Part shown: one piece after another, positions 43,548 through 53,015 of the stretch
Layout of the letters: each line of letters begins with the position of its first letter
Numbering within the stretch: the first letter of the stretch is position 1
DNA from: Lentisphaerae bacterium GWF2_57_35
Lineage (GTDB): Bacteria; Verrucomicrobiota; Kiritimatiellia; CAIQIC01; GWF2-57-35
Direction: 5' to 3'
DNA: 64,000 nt
Assembly (NCBI GenBank): GCA_001804865.1
Contig: MHBK01000032.1
Location: 1 to 64,000 of the forward strand
Translations under genes and position numbers: made by a program
The notes under the pieces: model-generated
What the model was told of the DNA's origin: nothing
What the model saw: the letters and a program-made list of their open reading frames with translations, nothing else
Databases searched by the model: none

Positions 43548-44357
43548 ATGTATCTTGAATTTTTCGGCCTGACGGAAATGCCGTTCAATATCACGCCTGA
43601 TCCGAGGTTTCTGTTTTTTTCGACGCGACATCGCGAAGCCTTCGATCACCTGATGTATGGAATCCATAATCGAAAGGGCTTCATTGAACTGACCGGCGAA
43701 GTGGGGTCGGGAAAGACGACGCTTTGCCGTGCGCTTCTTTCCAGCTTGCCCTCGAATGTACGGACAGCGTTGGTGTTAAATCCTTCGCTCACGGAAACCC
43801 AGCTTTTGCGCGCGATCCTGAACGATTTTGGTCTTCAGGTTAAGGGGCGCGACCGACTTGCCTATATCGAACGGCTTAACGAATTCCTGCTGGAACAGAT
43901 CAAAGAAGGCAATAATGTGCTCTTGATCATCGATGAAGCACAGGATCTGATCCCGGAAGTGATGGAACAAATTCGTTTGTTGTCCAATCTTGAAACCGAC
44001 CAGCATAAGTTGATGCAGATCATCCTGGCCGGACAGCCCGAGCTTCACGAACGGTTGGCCCGGCCTGAATTTCGCCAATTGCGACAAAGAATCATCGTGA
44101 CCTGCAAGCTTCAACCGCTTGACGAAAACGATACGGCGGCCTATATCGTTCATCGATTGAGCGTTGCCGGCGCATCGTCGGAAGTCGTTTTTGACGAAGG
44201 AGCCATCAGGATGATATATAAATTTACAGTAGGTACGCCGCGGTTGATCAACAATGTTTGTGACAGTGCTTTATTGGCCGGATATGTTGCAGGTACACGA
44301 ATTATTCGCGTTCATGAAATAAAGAAAGCCATTGCTCACATGGAGTCCGCTCTATGA
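43548..44357 (+). CDS. ExeA-like AAA ATPase
   Basis: A 269-residue protein of the ExeA/GspA (AAA_22) type. It begins 'MYLEFFGLTEMPFNITPDPR', a hallmark of the family. Walker A is 'GEVGSGKTTLCRALLS', Walker B 'NVLLIIDEAQDL'; 'RLLSNLETDQHKLMQIILAG' is also typical. ExeA with ExeB helps place the secretin through the peptidoglycan. Its overlap with the GspB-like gene (ATGA) supports that role. No secretin gene is seen in the window. Confidence 0.88.
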   Translation: MYLEFFGLTEMPFNITPDPRFLFFSTRHREAFDHLMYGIHNRKGFIELTGEVGSGKTTLCRALLSSLPSNVRTALVLNPSLTETQLLRAILNDFGLQVKGRDRLAYIERLNEFLLEQIKEGNNVLLIIDEAQDLIPEVMEQIRLLSNLETDQHKLMQIILAGQPELHERLARPEFRQLRQRIIVTCKLQPLDENDTAAYIVHRLSVAGASSEVVFDEGAIRMIYKFTVGTPRLINNVCDSALLAGYVAGTRIIRVHEIKKAIAHMESAL

Positions 44358-45157
44358 GTCTGATCCAGGAAGCCTTGAAACGGCAGCAGCAGGAATTTGA
44401 AGGCACGGCGAAGCCGCCCGACGCCGTAGGTGCGACAACCCCGACCGAAATCGCGCCGACCTCGGAACAACCCCCGGCCATCCCCCCTCCGTCCAAGGAG
44501 AAAGCGATAAAGAAAAAAGAACCGAAAGCCTGGGGCATGCTGGTCGGGTCTCTAGTCGTGCTCGTTGTTCTTGCGGGATCAGCCATCTTCTTTTTCATGG
44601 TAGCCGCCAAATCCTGGAAAAAGCCCGGCGCTCCCACGCCTGCTGCGGTCGTAAAACCCGAGGCCTCCGCATCGGCGTCGACGGCGCAAAGCACTTTAAT
44701 CCAGCCGATTCGAAAAGCGGAAGAAGTCGTCCGCAAGGTTCAGGACGCCCGTTCGATGGCCGTACCCGCCGAAGCGTCATCGGCGGCCGCTCCAATAACC
44801 TCGGCGCCCAATTCGTCCGCGACGGCGAAAGCTCCGGCCAATAAGGAATCGCCCGAGCCCGCCAAAAAGGCGACGCTCGTCCTCGGGATGGGGAACGCCA
44901 GGAACTCGGCCGATGCTGCACAGGAATCTTCTTCGTCCTCCGATTCATCCGGGCAAGCGATTTGGCCGAAGCTGACGCTTACCGGCGTGATGCTGCGATC
45001 GACTGAAAAAGACAGCACCGCCTTGATCAACAAAGCGATGGTGAGTGTCGACGAAACGGTCGAGGGCGCACGGCTGCTTGAAGTGCATTCCGGAAGCGTT
45101 GAATTGGAATACGAAGGCGAAACCAGAACCCTTTTCGTAGGCCAGAGCACCTTCTAA
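44354..45157 (+). CDS. GspB/ExeB-like protein
   Basis: A 267-residue protein with one span (residues ~58-80, 'GMLVGSLVVLVVLAGSAIFF'), a long Ala/Ser/Pro-rich linker and a small C-terminal domain ('LTLTGVMLRSTEKDSTALIN', 'EYEGETRTLFVGQSTF') like the GspB C-terminal domain. It starts 'MSLIQEALKRQQQE', as GspB proteins do. It would be the inner-membrane partner of the ExeA-like ATPase. It is convergent with the next gene, 14 bases away. Confidence 0.75.
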   Translation: MSLIQEALKRQQQEFEGTAKPPDAVGATTPTEIAPTSEQPPAIPPPSKEKAIKKKEPKAWGMLVGSLVVLVVLAGSAIFFFMVAAKSWKKPGAPTPAAVVKPEASASASTAQSTLIQPIRKAEEVVRKVQDARSMAVPAEASSAAAPITSAPNSSATAKAPANKESPEPAKKATLVLGMGNARNSADAAQESSSSSDSSGQAIWPKLTLTGVMLRSTEKDSTALINKAMVSVDETVEGARLLEVHSGSVELEYEGETRTLFVGQSTF

Positions 45158-45171
45158 CCGCGGAGCTCGCT

Positions 45172-46002
45172 TTATTTGGAGGCCGGAGGCTGCGATTTCT
45201 TAAGCTTTTCCAGGGCGATATCGTATTCAGATGCCGTGGAAAGGTAGAAATGACAGGCTTTTCCCGTGATTCGTTTGACGTCTGCCTGCAGGACCGCATC
45301 GTAAGGATTCAGCACCGCCACCAGCAAATCGCGACTTATCTGATCGAAGACCATGGCGCCGCGATGCATGGTATAGTTGATCGGCAAGAGTGCGGCGGCT
45401 TCTTTGGGGATTTCGAACGAAGTCAAACTGACGACCGGCATGCCGCTGTCCTTGACGAGAAACTTCAGCACCTTTTCCATGTTCTTGAACGCGCGATCCT
45501 GCAAGACGTGCAGCACGGAGACGGGGACTTGCACGTTCTTGGACGAGTTTTCCGAAAGGTCGTGGACCACATTCGAATAATCTTCCTGGCTGAGTTCGCC
45601 GGCCTGAAGAAGGTTCCACGCCAGGGCCAGCTCGTTGGTGATGTCGATGTTTTTCCGCTTTCCGGCATCTGAGCCGCCGGGCGAGGTCATTTTCTTTTGG
45701 ACCAGCAACTGCTCGAGTTGCTGCACCAGCGGTTTGACCGACGGATTGTCCTGCACATGCTTGTTCAGCTTTTTGATCAGGTCCGGGGCGGCCTCGGCAT
45801 CCTCCTCCTCGGCGATCGTCTGGGCAAGCTGGGCCAGATAATCCAGCGCGCGGGATTTGTCGCCAATCTGCTCATAGGCTTCGAACAACGTCTCCAAGGC
45901 GACGCGATCGTTGGGGATGGCTTCGAGGATTTGTTCGAAGGCCGCGATGGCATTCCATACATCGGACTCGATATTTTTCGGCGCTACCGGTTCTTTATCC
46001 AT
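45172..46002 (-). CDS. TPR plus GspE N-terminal (MshEN-like) protein
   Basis: A 276-residue soluble protein. Residues ~15-60 look like a TPR pair ('AFEQILEAIPNDRVALETLF'). Residues ~125-270 resemble the T2SSE_N/MshEN domain found at the front of PilB/GspE ATPases ('KVLKFLVKDSGMPVVSLTSF', 'IPKEAAALLPINYTMHRGAM', 'LLVAVLNPYDAVL'). In some proteins this domain binds cyclic di-GMP; whether this one does is unknown. It is divergent from pilB, which has its own N-domain, so this is a separate regulator-like protein. Confidence 0.65.
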   Translation of the reverse strand: MDKEPVAPKNIESDVWNAIAAFEQILEAIPNDRVALETLFEAYEQIGDKSRALDYLAQLAQTIAEEEDAEAAPDLIKKLNKHVQDNPSVKPLVQQLEQLLVQKKMTSPGGSDAGKRKNIDITNELALAWNLLQAGELSQEDYSNVVHDLSENSSKNVQVPVSVLHVLQDRAFKNMEKVLKFLVKDSGMPVVSLTSFEIPKEAAALLPINYTMHRGAMVFDQISRDLLVAVLNPYDAVLQADVKRITGKACHFYLSTASEYDIALEKLKKSQPPASK

Positions 46003-46268
46003 GACTCATTGCTTTTTTTTCTGGCCGTCGGATCGTTCGTATCGGCCGCCTGCTGCTGAGACAATGCTTGATGATCGTTTAATGCAGGTAATATGCCAAC
46101 AAAAAAGGAAAGAAGTCAAAATTTCGAACAAGTCAAATCTTTCAGTTTCTCAAAACCTTGACTATAAGCGCTTTTTTCACTGCCATTTCGAGTTATTTTC
46201 CGTTAAAACAGGAGCTGGCATCTATTTTGCTTTTAGAAACCGGCAATTATGCAACAGCAAGGTGGCAG

Positions 46269-47981
46269 ATGGATACAGCGTCATTAGGCGAGAAAGTCAT
46301 CGATATCCTCATCAAGCGGCGCGCGATCAATCCCGAAATTCTTCAGGAAGTCAAGGAAGGCGCCAAGGCATCGGGCATTCGTCTCGAGAAAATGCTGGTG
46401 CAAAAGAATCTGGTGGCCGGAGCCGACATGGCATTGGCGTTGGCTGAATACTTGAACATGCCGCCGATCAGTCTGGCTCATTTCACGCCGGATAATCAGT
46501 TGCTCGATCTGGTGCCGCGCGAAACGCTGACCCGGCATATGATGGTGCCCATCGCCCGAATCGGCAACATGTTGACGGTCGCCTTGGGCGATCCCTTCGA
46601 TGTCGTGGGACTCGAGGAGCTTCATGCGCTGGCAGGGCTGGACGTGGTGCCGGTCGTGGCGCCAGAAAAAGAATTAACCGATCTGCTCCAGCGATTCACC
46701 AAGGAACCGACCCAGGGCTTGGAAGACATTCTCAAGGACGTTAGCGACAGCGACGTCGAACTCGGTCATGAGGAAAAAGAGGATGTCAGTCTCGACGAGA
46801 TGTTGGAAAGCGCCGAGGATGCCCCGGTTATTCGCATCGTCAATTCGATCATGGTGGAAGCGATTCGACGGCGCGCCAGCGACGTGCATCTGGAGCCTAT
46901 GGAGCGGTCTTTGCGCTTGCGGTACCGCATCGACGGCATTCTGTACGAAAGTCCAAGCCCCCCGAAATCCCTCCAGTCGGCCATCATCTCGCGCATCAAG
47001 ATCATGTCGAACTTGAACATCGCCGAACGGCGTGTTCCGCAGGACGGACGTTTCAAGATCAAGGCGCTCGGCAAAGAGGCCGACATCCGTGTGAGCATCC
47101 TGCCCACGGTTCACGGCGAAAAAATCGTCATGCGTATTCTCGATAAGAGCGCCCTGGCGCCCAACTTATCCGCCTTGGGGCTGGATCAAAAGGCCTACGA
47201 GAATCTCAAATATTCGATCGATCAGCCTCATGGCATGATCCTGGTGACCGGCCCGACCGGCAGCGGAAAAACCACAACGCTTTACTCCGCCCTCCAAGAG
47301 TTGAATACGACCGACGTCAACATTATCACGGTGGAAGACCCCGTCGAGTATCAGTTGGTGGGCATCAATCAGGTGCAAGCTCACTCGGAGGTCGGCCTGA
47401 CCTTTGCCGCGGGCTTGCGCTCAATTCTGCGTCAAGATCCGGATATCGTCATGGTCGGCGAAATCCGCGACGGCGAAACGGCGTCGATCGCCGTACAAGC
47501 GGCGCTGACGGGGCACTTGGTTTTGAGCACGCTGCACACCAACGATGCCGCCGGCGCCATCGCCCGCTTGTTGTACATGGGCATCGAAGCCTTCCTGTTG
47601 TCCTCTTCGCTGATCATGACCCAGGCCCAACGCCTTTATCGCAAACTTTGCCCCGCGTGCAAAAAGCAGCGCGAATTGCCGTCTGAAATACTGAGGCTGA
47701 ACAAAATCGATCCCGAGATTTTCAGCGGCGCGACGCTGTACGAAGCACATGGCTGTCCCAAGTGCGGCAACACGGGCTACAAGGGCCGCGGCGCGCTCAT
47801 GGAAATTCTTATGGTGGGCGATGAGGTTAAAGCCTTGATGTTAAAAGAGGCCAGTTCCGGAGAAATTCGTGATGTAGCGGTCAAGAACGGGATGTTGACC
47901 TTGCGGGATGTCGGATTGCTTCGCGTTCGCGACGGGGTCACCAGCGTGGAAGAAGTCTTGCTTGTAACGAGTGGAGAATAA
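46269..47981 (+). CDS. pilB: Type IV pilus/type II secretion assembly ATPase
   Basis: A 570-residue PilB/GspE ATPase. The N-terminal domain (to ~150) has 'MPPISLAHFTPDNQLLDLVP'. The core has Walker A 'GPTGSGKTTTLYSAL', the Asp box 'ITVEDPVEYQL', Walker B 'DPDIVMVGEIRDGETASIA' and the His box 'LVLSTLHTNDA'. A zinc motif has paired Cys in 'LCPACKKQ' and 'GCPKCGNTGYKGRG'. I start it at the ATG 46269 behind AAGGTGG; the longer frame lacks a site. It powers pilin or pseudopilin polymerisation with PilC. Confidence 0.93.
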   Translation: MDTASLGEKVIDILIKRRAINPEILQEVKEGAKASGIRLEKMLVQKNLVAGADMALALAEYLNMPPISLAHFTPDNQLLDLVPRETLTRHMMVPIARIGNMLTVALGDPFDVVGLEELHALAGLDVVPVVAPEKELTDLLQRFTKEPTQGLEDILKDVSDSDVELGHEEKEDVSLDEMLESAEDAPVIRIVNSIMVEAIRRRASDVHLEPMERSLRLRYRIDGILYESPSPPKSLQSAIISRIKIMSNLNIAERRVPQDGRFKIKALGKEADIRVSILPTVHGEKIVMRILDKSALAPNLSALGLDQKAYENLKYSIDQPHGMILVTGPTGSGKTTTLYSALQELNTTDVNIITVEDPVEYQLVGINQVQAHSEVGLTFAAGLRSILRQDPDIVMVGEIRDGETASIAVQAALTGHLVLSTLHTNDAAGAIARLLYMGIEAFLLSSSLIMTQAQRLYRKLCPACKKQRELPSEILRLNKIDPEIFSGATLYEAHGCPKCGNTGYKGRGALMEILMVGDEVKALMLKEASSGEIRDVAVKNGMLTLRDVGLLRVRDGVTSVEEVLLVTSGE

Positions 47982-47993
47982 GGAGCTATTTAC

Positions 47994-49136
47994 ATGGCAG
48001 CAACGATCAGCCCTAGTCAAGCCCAAGCCCCTCAAGTCAAAAAGCCGACCGGTTCGGATCCCAAGTCGCGGAAGAAGAAAAAAGTCCCCGGCGCGCGAAA
48101 GATCATTGCCAAGGATTTGCCCTCCTTTACGCGGCAGCTCTCCGCGATGCTGTCCTCCGGGCTTCCGGTCGTGCAAACACTCGACGCTTTGCAGGAACAG
48201 ACGCAGAACAAGGTTTTCAAGACCGTCATTACCGGCGTCAGGGCACAGATTGAAGGCGGCGCATCGTTTTCCGAAGCCTTGGGACAGTATCCTGATATCT
48301 TTGACGATCTGTATATCAGCATGCTTAAAGCCGGTGAGGCCGGAGGTCTTTTGGCTGAAACCACCACGCGTATCGCCTCCTATCTGGAAGCAACGGCAAG
48401 ACTGAAGCGCAAGGTCAAAGCCGCGATGATGTATCCGTCCATCGTTATGACGGTTGCCCTTGCTTTAGCGGCAGCCATGATCATCTGGATTGTGCCGGTG
48501 TTTGCCAGTATTTACACCGACTTTGGCTCCAAACTGCCGGCGCCTACTCAGTTCCTGGTCGATGTGAGCGATGGCGTCCGGCACAACATTGTCTTTGTCA
48601 TTGTGGGGGTGGTGGCCTTGGGCATTTCTTTCGGCAAATTCAAGAAGACGGAAAAAGGCGCGTATATGATGGACAACATCAAACTCAATTTCCCCGTCTT
48701 CGGCGAATTGACGCGTAAAGTAGCCCTCAGTCGGTTCGCGTCCACCTTTGCCCAATTGACTCGAAGCGGCGTGCCTATTCTTCAAACCATGGAAATCGTG
48801 GCCTTCGCCACGGGCAACAAAGTGCTTTCCAAGATCATTCTCGACGCCCGCAGTACTGTCGAGCAGGGTGAACCGCTTTCCAAAGCGTTGGAAAAGAGCA
48901 AAACTTATCCCCGGATGCTGATCCATATGTTATCGGCAGGCGAAAAGACCGGCAAGGTCGACGAAATGCTTCAAAAAATCTCGGAGTTCTATGACGACGA
49001 AGTCGAGGCCATGCTGGCCGGACTCACATCGTTGATCGAGCCTTTGCTGATGGTGTTTTTGGGCGTAATCATTGGCGGAATCGTTGTTTGTATGTTTTTG
49101 CCGATCTTCAAGATGTCCGAAATTGTCGGAATGTAA
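47994..49136 (+). CDS. pilC: Inner-membrane platform protein PilC/GspF
   Basis: A 380-residue protein with two GspF domains (residues ~45-165 and ~250-370), each with a span ('VTVALALAAAMIIWIVPVFA' type; 'LEPLLMVFLGVIIGGIVVCM' type). Typical motifs: 'FTRQLSAMLSSGLPVVQTLD', 'MLKAGEAGGLLAETT', 'FASTFAQLTRSGVPILQTME' and 'MLSAGEKTGKVDEML'. It is the platform that couples PilB to the growing pilus. Twelve bases after pilB, in the same operon. Confidence 0.93.
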   Translation: MAATISPSQAQAPQVKKPTGSDPKSRKKKKVPGARKIIAKDLPSFTRQLSAMLSSGLPVVQTLDALQEQTQNKVFKTVITGVRAQIEGGASFSEALGQYPDIFDDLYISMLKAGEAGGLLAETTTRIASYLEATARLKRKVKAAMMYPSIVMTVALALAAAMIIWIVPVFASIYTDFGSKLPAPTQFLVDVSDGVRHNIVFVIVGVVALGISFGKFKKTEKGAYMMDNIKLNFPVFGELTRKVALSRFASTFAQLTRSGVPILQTMEIVAFATGNKVLSKIILDARSTVEQGEPLSKALEKSKTYPRMLIHMLSAGEKTGKVDEMLQKISEFYDDEVEAMLAGLTSLIEPLLMVFLGVIIGGIVVCMFLPIFKMSEIVGM

Positions 49137-49148
49137 GGTGGGCTCACG

Positions 49149-50426
49149 ATGAGGGAACAGGTCCAGAAAGGCCAGGAAAAGCCATTGGCTGGGACATGGC
49201 TCGCCGCCGTAAGCGTGATGTGCATAAGGCTGGTGCTGATGACCGGCCTTATGGCGGCGCTGGCCTTCGTTTTGCCTCATGACAACGCTGCTTTTTTTGC
49301 CTTGATGGCCATCGCCTACGTGATCAGCATTCCCTATGCGCTCTGGTTGAAGAACCGGGAGCGGATCTCGCAACTGATGCCCTTGCAGTTTCTGGTGGAT
49401 TTGGTGCTGGTGACGGGCGTTGTCTATTTCACCGGCGGCGTGGCGAGCGATCTGGCCCTTTTGTATCCCTTGGTGATTCTTTCTGCCGGTATGATCACCA
49501 CGCCCTTGAGGGCTATTCAGGTTACGGTATTGTGCATTCTTTCCTATGTGACGCTAGTGCTGTTGATTCAGCAAGGCGTGCTCATGTCCTATGGCAATCC
49601 CATCCGTAGCTACGATTGGATCTCTCTGCTCCGGACGTTGTTGATGAATGTGCTTATCTTTTCCTGTTTCGGCGCGGCGGGCGTTTATGTCTCCAAGCGC
49701 TGCAACTTTGCCGACAAACGGATAGAACGCTTTCGGGAAATGGCGGAGTTGATTTTTCGAAAGGTGGGGGCCGGGTTGATCCTATTTGACGAAAAAGGCG
49801 TCATTCTCATGGCCAATGAGCACGCTTGTAAGAGCCTGGGGCTTACGGATGAGGTTCTGATTGGATCGCATTTGAACAATTATATGGCAGCCGATTGGGT
49901 TCAGGAATCGGTTCAAGGGGCGGAGGATGTCTCTCAATGCTATTTCAAACGCTCCGATGGGAAAACGTTTCCCGTTAGCTTCGAGATTGCCACCGTTTCT
50001 TTGCCGGCAGAAGCGATTCCTGGATATGAAGGAAAAGGGAACTTGGAAGCGGTTATCATGGCCTTTAACGACATTTCTCCGATTTTGGAGATGCAACAAC
50101 AGGTCAAACATGCTGAACGGGTTCGCGCCGCCAATCAGATGGCGGCTGAAATAGCCCATGAGATCCGCAATCCGCTGGCCGCCATATCGGGTTCTGTTCA
50201 AGTCTTGCAACTCTTGGAGCGCAGGGCTCATCTAGGCGACGAAAAGAGTGCGGAAATTCTGCTTAAGGAGCGGAACAGCACCTATAATCGAATTGTAGCG
50301 GAATCGTCCAGGCTGGATATTGTCATCGAGCGCTTCATCGATTTCACGGAATTTTCCCCCGAAGCGTTTGCCAAGTTGCAGGAATACCTCGCAGAGACGG
50401 ATTTCACCAAATCCAACCGGCAATAG
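49149..50426 (+). CDS. PilS-like histidine kinase lacking the ATPase domain
   Basis: A 425-residue protein. About six spans fill residues ~20-185, a PAS domain follows (~210-310, 'LILFDEKGVILMANEHA'), then a HisKA segment with the acceptor His337 in 'EIAHEIRNPLAAISGSVQ'. The protein ends ~90 residues later in 'FAKLQEYLAETDFTKSNRQ', where a HATPase_c domain should begin; no N, G1 or G2 box is present here or in the next 195 bases in any frame I checked. It is placed like PilS, 12 bases after pilC and before pilR. It may need another kinase in trans or act only as a receiver or phosphatase. Confidence 0.82.
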   Translation: MREQVQKGQEKPLAGTWLAAVSVMCIRLVLMTGLMAALAFVLPHDNAAFFALMAIAYVISIPYALWLKNRERISQLMPLQFLVDLVLVTGVVYFTGGVASDLALLYPLVILSAGMITTPLRAIQVTVLCILSYVTLVLLIQQGVLMSYGNPIRSYDWISLLRTLLMNVLIFSCFGAAGVYVSKRCNFADKRIERFREMAELIFRKVGAGLILFDEKGVILMANEHACKSLGLTDEVLIGSHLNNYMAADWVQESVQGAEDVSQCYFKRSDGKTFPVSFEIATVSLPAEAIPGYEGKGNLEAVIMAFNDISPILEMQQQVKHAERVRAANQMAAEIAHEIRNPLAAISGSVQVLQLLERRAHLGDEKSAEILLKERNSTYNRIVAESSRLDIVIERFIDFTEFSPEAFAKLQEYLAETDFTKSNRQ

Positions 50427-50621
50427 TCTCAGCAAAACACTGCCGTTGGTCTTCTATAACAAGCTGATGATCAGTGCCTATGCGGCATTTCTTGAAGTGG
50501 ATACGAAAAACATTTCGATACTATTTGAAAAAATGAGAATATTATATTAACTTTTCGATGTGGATTGTCTATTTATTGATTCTCGCGGGTCTGATGCTTC
50601 AAAAAAACGGGGTTGTTACAC

Positions 50622-52001
50622 ATGTCTCGTATACTTTTGGTTGATGATGAGCCCAGCATTCTTAGTGTTCTAAGCACGCTTCTTCGCGCGGAAAGTCACG
50701 ATGTCGTTCCGGTTCTCGGTGGTGAGAAAGCCCAGGACGTCATCCGCAACGAAACCTTCGATCTGATGATTTCCGATATTCGCATGAGTCCCGTTGACGG
50801 AATGCAATTGCTCAAATTTGCCCGCAAAGAAAAACCCGGCATGGCGGTTATTATGATCACCGCCTACGGTTCGGTTGAGACAGCCGTCGAGGCCATGAAA
50901 GAAGGGGCTTTCGATTACGTTACCAAGCCATTCAAAGTGGATGAGTTGCTGATTACCGTGCAAAGAGCTTTGGAGTATCACAGCGCCTTGGCGGAAAACG
51001 TGGATCTCAAAGCCCAATTGGAAGCCAAGTATCGTTTCGAAAATATTGTTGCGGAAAGTCCCGCCATGCGGCAGGTCTGCGAGATGATCGAGCGCGTAGG
51101 CCCGACGGATACAACCGTTTTGATTCTGGGCGAAAGTGGAACCGGCAAGGAATTGGTGGCCAAGGCCATTCATGCTCACAGCCGACGCAAGAACAAGCGT
51201 TTTCTTCCCATCAACTGCGCCGCCATGCCCGAACCGTTGCTGGAATCCGAGATGTTCGGCCATGTCAAAGGCGCTTTCACAGGCGCCGCTACCAACAAAG
51301 AGGGGCTCTTTGAAGCCGCAGGTGGTGGGACGATATTCATGGATGAAGTCGGCAGCATGCCCATGAGCATTCAAAGCAAACTCTTGCGAGTGCTTCAAGA
51401 GCGCGAAATTCGCAAGGTAGGCGGGACCGAAACCGTAGCCGTCGATGTCCGGGTTCTGGCGGCTACCAATGACCGGTTGGAGCGCCTTATTGAGGAAGGC
51501 CGGTTCCGTGAAGATTTGTATTATCGTCTCAGCGTGATTCCCATCGAAATCAAACCCTTGCGAGAGCGCCCTGAAGATATCCTGCCGCTTGTTTCCCACT
51601 TTATGCGTCAGGAGCTGGGTCCCGGCAAGGAATTGCTGACCATTGATCCGGAAGCCCAATTGGTGCTTGAGCAATATCCTTGGCCTGGAAACGTCCGGGA
51701 GCTGGATAATGCCATTCGCCACGCCATGACCTTTACCAAGACTGGCATCATCTCCAAGGACGTTCTGCCGGCTAAAATCGTCAGCTCAGTCGATACAGGC
51801 AGCTTTACGGGCGCTATAGGGGGCGGTATCCGTGCTGAGATCTATCGAGGGAAGTCTTTGAAAGCATTCCTACGCGCAAAAGAGAAGGAATACCTCTCTC
51901 AAGTGCTTCAGCATGTCGACGGCGATAAGGAAAAAGCCGCCAAGGCCCTGCGTATCAGCTTGGCTACCCTTTACCGCAAGCTGCCTGACCCAAAAGAGTA
52001 G
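50622..52001 (+). CDS. pilR: Sigma-54-dependent response regulator PilR
   Basis: A 459-residue NtrC-family activator. Receiver domain (residues 1-120): '[11 protein letters not shown]', phospho-Asp in '[13 protein letters not shown]', 'TAYGSVETA' and 'VTKPFK'. AAA+ domain (~140-370): Walker A '[17 protein letters not shown]', sigma-54 loop '[17 protein letters not shown]', 'GTIFMDEVG'. A Fis-type helix-turn-helix ends the protein ('[20 protein letters not shown]'). It should switch on the two downstream prepilins, which carry -24/-12 promoters. Start at ATG 50622, with no clear ribosome site. Confidence 0.93.
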   Translation: MSRILLVDDEPSILSVLSTLLRAESHDVVPVLGGEKAQDVIRNETFDLMISDIRMSPVDGMQLLKFARKEKPGMAVIMITAYGSVETAVEAMKEGAFDYVTKPFKVDELLITVQRALEYHSALAENVDLKAQLEAKYRFENIVAESPAMRQVCEMIERVGPTDTTVLILGESGTGKELVAKAIHAHSRRKNKRFLPINCAAMPEPLLESEMFGHVKGAFTGAATNKEGLFEAAGGGTIFMDEVGSMPMSIQSKLLRVLQEREIRKVGGTETVAVDVRVLAATNDRLERLIEEGRFREDLYYRLSVIPIEIKPLRERPEDILPLVSHFMRQELGPGKELLTIDPEAQLVLEQYPWPGNVRELDNAIRHAMTFTKTGIISKDVLPAKIVSSVDTGSFTGAIGGGIRAEIYRGKSLKAFLRAKEKEYLSQVLQHVDGDKEKAAKALRISLATLYRKLPDPKE

Positions 52002-52361
52002 ATTTGTAGCTCGGGCTGTGCCTATCGACTAAATCCCTTGCGACTCACGGCTCAGGAATAACTGCGATCCTCTAATTCCAGGCTATAACGTGACGAGAGC
52101 TTCTTCCCTGCAAAATAAAGGAATAATAGGGGAGAAATACCAATCAACGTTACTTACCTTAGTCTGCAACCGATAACAACGTGTGAACAGCATCGAAATC
52201 GCAAAATCTAAAAAGTGAATCATTATACCGATCATATATGCAAATTTGCAATTGTGCGTATCGTTCTGCTTTTTGTCTTGTATTCAAAATATTAGCCGCT
52301 ATTAATGATTTCCTAAGCAATGGGATGTTCTACAGGGCAGAGTCCGCAGTATTTGTAAAGT
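52002..52361. other. Gene-free leader upstream of the first prepilin
   Basis: About 360 bases between pilR and the sigma-54-type promoter. I see no gene, no clear terminator and no repeat. It would be the place for PilR enhancer sites, but I cannot identify one by eye. Confidence 0.4.
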
Positions 52362-52377
52362 TGGCACGTTGCCTGCT
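52362..52377 (+). promoter_or_regulatory. Sigma-54-type (-24/-12) promoter of prepilin 1
   Basis: TGGCACGTTGCCTGCT matches TGGCAC-N5-TTGC(A/T) except T to C at the first base of the -12 box; the GG and GC dinucleotides are spaced correctly. It is followed by ATATAA, lies 62 bases before the prepilin start, and a PilR gene with the GAFTGA motif is immediately upstream. Confidence 0.8.
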
Positions 52378-52438
52378 ATATAAATCTGGCGGTTCGGAGG
52401 TGGGCTATCGCAGCCTAAACAAACGAAAGGAGAATGCG

Positions 52439-52792
52439 ATGAGAAAGAATAGTAAAGCTGGTTTCACCCTGGTGGAAATTATGATCGTGGTGGCGATTAT
52501 CGGTCTGTTGGCCGCCATAGCGATTCCGTCGTTCCTGCGAGCGCGGCAGAGTACGCAAACCAATACTTGTATTAATAATCTTCGGTTGGTCGACGCCGGC
52601 AAAGATCAATGGGCTTTGGAAAATAATGCAACGACCGGCGATCCGACGGCCGTAGCTGATATTGCTCCTTATATTAAGAATGGGTATCCGACATGCCCGT
52701 TGGGACAACAGCCTACTCCTAATGCGGTCGGCACCGATCCGACATGCCCGGATGCTACGGCGGTTGGTGGAACGCATCCTGCGATCCTGTAG
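52439..52792 (+). CDS. Type IV prepilin 1 (short pilin)
   Basis: A 117-residue prepilin. The class III signal is 'SKAGFTLVEIMIVVAIIGLL', cut after Gly; the mature protein begins Phe with Glu+5. After the helix comes 'RQSTQTNTCINNLRLVDAGK', 'DQWALENNATTG' and two Cys in the C-terminal part ('YPTCPLGQQP', 'DPTCPDATA'). The ATG at 52439 follows AAAGGAG. This short pilin type is frequent in PVC bacteria. It has its own sigma-54-type promoter and terminator, so it is a single-gene unit, expected to be strongly expressed. Confidence 0.92.
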   Translation: MRKNSKAGFTLVEIMIVVAIIGLLAAIAIPSFLRARQSTQTNTCINNLRLVDAGKDQWALENNATTGDPTAVADIAPYIKNGYPTCPLGQQPTPNAVGTDPTCPDATAVGGTHPAIL

Positions 52793-52821
52793 CTCTAGAC
52801 TTGCATGTAGTTAATGCATGA

Positions 52822-52855
52822 ATGGCCCCGCTGAAAAGCGGGGCCATTTTTTTTA
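52822..52855 (+). terminator. Rho-independent terminator of prepilin 1
   Basis: ATGGCCCCGCT and AGCGGGGCCAT form an 11-bp perfect stem around GAAA, followed by eight or more T. It lies 30 bases after the prepilin stop. Confidence 0.95.
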
Positions 52856-52942
52856 TCTTCGATGTCGGTCTCCTTCATAAGGGTCGAAGTCTGGGCTGGT
52901 CCATAAACCATGCTTGTTCTTGTTGACGCTTGAATCCCGATT

Positions 52943-52958
52943 GGTACGGCCTGTGCTA
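52943..52958 (+). promoter_or_regulatory. Sigma-54-type (-24/-12) promoter of prepilin 2
   Basis: TGGTACGGCCTGTGCT keeps GG and GC at the same 12-base step as the upstream promoter and is followed by the same ATATAA. It has one change in the -24 box and two in the -12 box, so it may be weaker. It lies 58 bases before the prepilin start. Confidence 0.65.
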
Positions 52959-53015
52959 TATAAGGAACGAGCCTGTTATTTTCATCGAGAGATGAAAAAT
53001 CAAGGAGACGTTGAA

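Noticed and set aside
50427..50621. Possible frameshifted HATPase domain after the PilS-like gene
   Set aside because: I read all three forward frames; none shows N, G1 or G2 boxes and 195 bases is too short for the domain.
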